DNA of 64,000 nucleotides from Sphingobacterium sp. CZ-2 (GTDB taxonomy: Bacteria > Bacteroidota > Bacteroidia > Sphingobacteriales > Sphingobacteriaceae), in assembly GCF_004526235.1 (NCBI RefSeq), contig NZ_CP038159.1, positions 2,790,001 to 2,854,000 of the forward strand, written 5' to 3'. Made by a program: the position numbers and the translations under genes. Below are positions 61,967-64,000 of the stretch, piece by piece; the stretch's first letter is position 1, and every line of letters begins with the position of its first letter. Under the pieces are notes generated by a model, which did no database searches, was not told the origin of the DNA, and saw nothing but the letters and a program-made list of their open reading frames with translations.

Positions 61967-63058
61967 TTAATTAGGAAAAAACAACCTTACTTCTGTTCCT
62001 TTACCCAATTTGCTGGTAATATTTATTTGGCCATCCAGTCTTTCCATAATTCTTTTTACAATAAAAAGGCCTATCCCTTTACCTTGGAAAGACAACGCAT
62101 TAGAGCCCCTTTTTAAATTCAGGAATATGTTGTTGATTTCATTTTCAGGGATTCCGATGCCATTGTCCTTAATGTAATAGGCTATCCCTTTTTGGGTCTT
62201 TTCACTGTAGATACTAAGTGATGGCCTGATGTTATGAATGGAATATTTAATGGCATTTCCAATAATATTTGAAAAGATCTGATACACTCCACCTTTATCG
62301 GCCATAATAGGATGTAGTTCGGACATATCAACTACGATGTTATTTGCATTGTTCAGAATGACTGCCTCTTCCACCCAGTTTGGTAAAATTTGACAAAGAT
62401 TAATTTCTTCCTTTTTGAGCACATAAGTCCTGGCTTCGCTTAATTGGACGGTTTTATCGATGATATTGTTCAAACTTCCAATGGCACCATCAACAATCTC
62501 AAACCAATTATCTTTTGTTTCCTGACTCAAGTTCCCCTTTTTCCTTAAGGTTTCTAAACCTATCCGGGCAATAGAAAGAGGGTTTTTTGCGTCATGAGCA
62601 AGAGTATGAGTCAAAATTTCCAAGTCATGGTTCAAGTTTAATTTTTGTTCTTGATCTCGGATTAATATCCTTGATAAATTTCGTTCGGTGACATCAATGG
62701 AGGTATGTAAAATGGCATAAGTGTTCTGATGTTCATCCAACAATGCCCGGTATTCAAAATCAAAATAACGTTTATGAAATGTATCACCCTCTTTGATTTC
62801 CGCGGGGGTATCGGTAGCAATATAAGTAGTACCTGTTTTCCAAACTTTTAACAGTATACTGGTGAAACCATCTTTATCAAAATTAGGAAATGCATCACTA
62901 AAAGTTTTACCAATTATCGATTCATCAGCACACCACATTTTTAGCATTTCTTTGTTTGCAAATGCAATTTGTAGTTCAGGCGTAGCATAAATTGCCGTAG
63001 CAAGTGGAGCATGATCCAATGCTTTAATTATCAATTGATAATTTATATTATTTGACAT
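61967..63058 (-). CDS. PAS-domain sensor histidine kinase
   Basis: A 363-residue soluble histidine kinase: PAS domain (~10-125, ATAIYATPELQIAFANKEMLKMW ... YAILHTSIDVTER), coiled linker, HisKA with phospho-accepting H155 in LAHDAKNPLS, and HATPase with GVYQIFSNIIGNAIKYS, KDNGIGIPENEI and GKGIGLFIVKRIMERL. No response regulator lies beside it; it may act on the NarL-type regulator upstream or another partner. Cytoplasmic, no TM. Confidence 0.93.
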   Translation of the reverse strand: MSNNINYQLIIKALDHAPLATAIYATPELQIAFANKEMLKMWCADESIIGKTFSDAFPNFDKDGFTSILLKVWKTGTTYIATDTPAEIKEGDTFHKRYFDFEYRALLDEHQNTYAILHTSIDVTERNLSRILIRDQEQKLNLNHDLEILTHTLAHDAKNPLSIARIGLETLRKKGNLSQETKDNWFEIVDGAIGSLNNIIDKTVQLSEARTYVLKKEEINLCQILPNWVEEAVILNNANNIVVDMSELHPIMADKGGVYQIFSNIIGNAIKYSIHNIRPSLSIYSEKTQKGIAYYIKDNGIGIPENEINNIFLNLKRGSNALSFQGKGIGLFIVKRIMERLDGQINITSKLGKGTEVRLFFPN

Positions 63059-63100
63059 AAATGTTTTTCAATGCTTTTTTTCCTGCTATTAAAGCGAAAA

Positions 63101-63126
63101 TAAATGTAGCTAAACAGCTACATTTA
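63101..63126. other. 11-bp perfect hairpin upstream of the PAS kinase gene
   Basis: TAAATGTAGCT (63101-63111) and its inverse (63116-63126) surround AAAC, 43 bases before the kinase start on the minus strand. It may be a weak terminator of upstream transcripts or an operator. Confidence 0.5.
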
Positions 63127-63196
63127 TCATGCCATAGCAATAGTTAAATTGATTTTTATTTTTCTGATTAAATATAAAAAAATGCCTTTAGAGATT

Positions 63197-63234
63197 AAAA
63201 AAGAAGAATCCTCAGCAAAATTGCCAAGGATTCT
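63197..63234 (-). terminator. Terminator of the 39-aa membrane peptide gene
   Basis: On the minus strand AGAATCCT (63234-63227) pairs with AGGATTCT (63212-63205), with an inner GCAA/TTGC stem, followed by TTCTTTTTT. It lies 42 bases beyond the peptide's stop codon. Confidence 0.72.
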
Positions 63235-63275
63235 ATGATGCAGGTTGTATAAAAAAATGCTGATTTTTCTTTAAG

Positions 63276-63395
63276 TTATTTTATATCATTTAAATAATCT
63301 GACTTTCTGTTTTTATTTCTGTTTGCTCTCGAATTGTAAACTATAATACTAATAATTAAAATAATCACAATTCCAAATATGACTGATAACCACAT
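63276..63395 (-). CDS. 39-residue single-TM peptide
   Basis: A short frame from ATG 63393-63395 to TAA 63276-63278 encodes MWLSVIFGIVIILIISIIV followed by a basic and polar tail (YNSRANRNKNRKSDYLNDIK). The hydrophobic N-terminus forms one membrane helix with positive charges after it, as in small membrane peptides. A terminator on the same strand follows, which supports it being a gene. It is below the usual ORF size cut-off. Function unknown. Confidence 0.55.
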   Translation of the reverse strand: MWLSVIFGIVIILIISIIVYNSRANRNKNRKSDYLNDIK

Positions 63396-63510
63396 AAATC
63401 TTTAATTTTTAATATTTCTGCAAATGTTTCTCTAAAACGAGATTTAATTTTTAAGTATTATTTTTTTTGAAGCAAGTATAAATAGCGTGCTTTACCCTGT
63501 AAAAAAACAG

Positions 63511-63969
63511 CTAGGTGCGGTCTCTAAGCTCTTTTATATGTTGATGGGCTATTTGTTGATCAGCTACCTGAGCTTGAAGTAAATCTACAATGCCTGGATA
63601 ATCTTCCAAGGCATCGTTAAGAATTTTCTTGTAGGCATCTCGGAATTCATCTTCTCCTTTTTCACAGCTTTCCAATACCGCTTTCGAAGTATAAGGAGCT
63701 ACCAAAGATTTTATATCCATCCAAAGACGAAACAACTTACCGCTTACCATGGTGCCTTCCTCAGGTTCTGCCCCAAATTGTTGCACATAGGGTAGAAGCT
63801 CATCCTTAAAGTTTTCAGACTGTTCCTTATATTTTTGAAACAATAAGGTCAGATCTTGTTCCTCAGACTCATTGCAAAGTTCCATAGCTTTTTCATAGCC
63901 CGCTATACGATCGTTATTGATCTCAATCGCCGCATTGACGATGTCTATTTTTTTATCTGTAGTTTCCAT
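63511..63969 (-). CDS. DUF2383 / PA2169-like four-helix-bundle protein
   Basis: A 152-residue all-helical protein: four long helices (IDIVNAAIEINNDRIAGYEKAMELCN, LLFQKYKEQSENFKDELLPYV, TSKAVLESCEKGEDEFRDAYKKILN, DLLQAQVADQQIAHQHIKELRD) as in ferritin-like DUF2383 proteins. His and Glu residues could bind metal (SCEKGEDEF, HQHIKE), but no ferroxidase site is proven. Such genes are often stress-induced. The ATG is at 63967-63969; the window ends 31 bases upstream. Confidence 0.85.
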   Translation of the reverse strand: METTDKKIDIVNAAIEINNDRIAGYEKAMELCNESEEQDLTLLFQKYKEQSENFKDELLPYVQQFGAEPEEGTMVSGKLFRLWMDIKSLVAPYTSKAVLESCEKGEDEFRDAYKKILNDALEDYPGIVDLLQAQVADQQIAHQHIKELRDRT

Positions 63970-64000
63970 AGGATGTAAGATTTTAAAAATGAACTATTTG

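Noticed and set aside
1..64000. Prophage, insertion sequence, CRISPR array, tRNA or rRNA genes
   Set aside because: No transposase, integrase or phage structural gene, no regularly spaced repeats with unique spacers, and no cloverleaf or rRNA sequence were found by reading.

Overview
The window looks like chromosomal DNA of a Bacteroidota bacterium, most likely Sphingobacteriaceae (Sphingobacterium or Pedobacter relatives). Reasons: a SusC/SusD pair with Bacteroidota-type carbohydrate enzymes (GH92, GH43, DUF4091), several promoters of the TTG-N17-19-TAnnTTTG type, few Shine-Dalgarno sites, lipoprotein signals on many enzymes, and a rimP-nusA-infB operon of Bacteroidota form. No rRNA, tRNA, CRISPR array, transposase or prophage gene was found, so this reads as a mostly stable chromosomal segment.

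Layout. 0-11 kb: NUDIX hydrolase, DUF3472 lipoprotein, MprF, a membrane-bound TPR/AraC regulator, a nested palindromic repeat block (7.38-7.62 kb), an 87-codon orphan gene with its own promoter, long leader and terminator, DUF2891 and DUF937 proteins, and a threonine aldolase-like enzyme. 11-25 kb: housekeeping core with rpoN, penicillin-binding protein 1A, a large metalloprotease/beta-propeller/outer-membrane protein, an XRE-S24 repressor, rimP-nusA-infB and a flavin/2Fe-2S reductase. 25-36 kb: DUF72, S41 peptidase, GH43, NTF2-like, ygiD, AraC regulator, ammonium transporter, small lipoprotein, TauE/SafE exporter. 36-47 kb: glycan utilisation region (DUF4091/GH123-like, basic secretory protease, GH92 alpha-mannosidase, convergent with a SusC/SusD pair). 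47-50 kb: a lipoprotein with a SecD-P1-head-like C-terminus, a two-TM protein, and a calcineurin-like phosphoesterase.

50-64 kb reads as a stress and DNA-repair island: PAP2 phosphatase, a frameshifted Dyp-type peroxidase, photolyase, HopJ-family protein, a tiny membrane protein, an ECF sigma factor, a NarL-type two-component system directly followed by ligD (DNA ligase D), convergent ku, CinA-family protein, a GSP39-like SDR, a DUF421 membrane protein with a zinc ribbon, a PAS histidine kinase, an untracked 39-aa membrane peptide, and a DUF2383 four-helix protein. The most interesting points are the two-component system/ligD/ku arrangement with a hairpin covering the ligD start, the single-base frameshift in the Dyp gene, the nested repeat element, two long stem-forming intergenic elements built from repeated short words, and the 87-codon gene with a 150-base leader.
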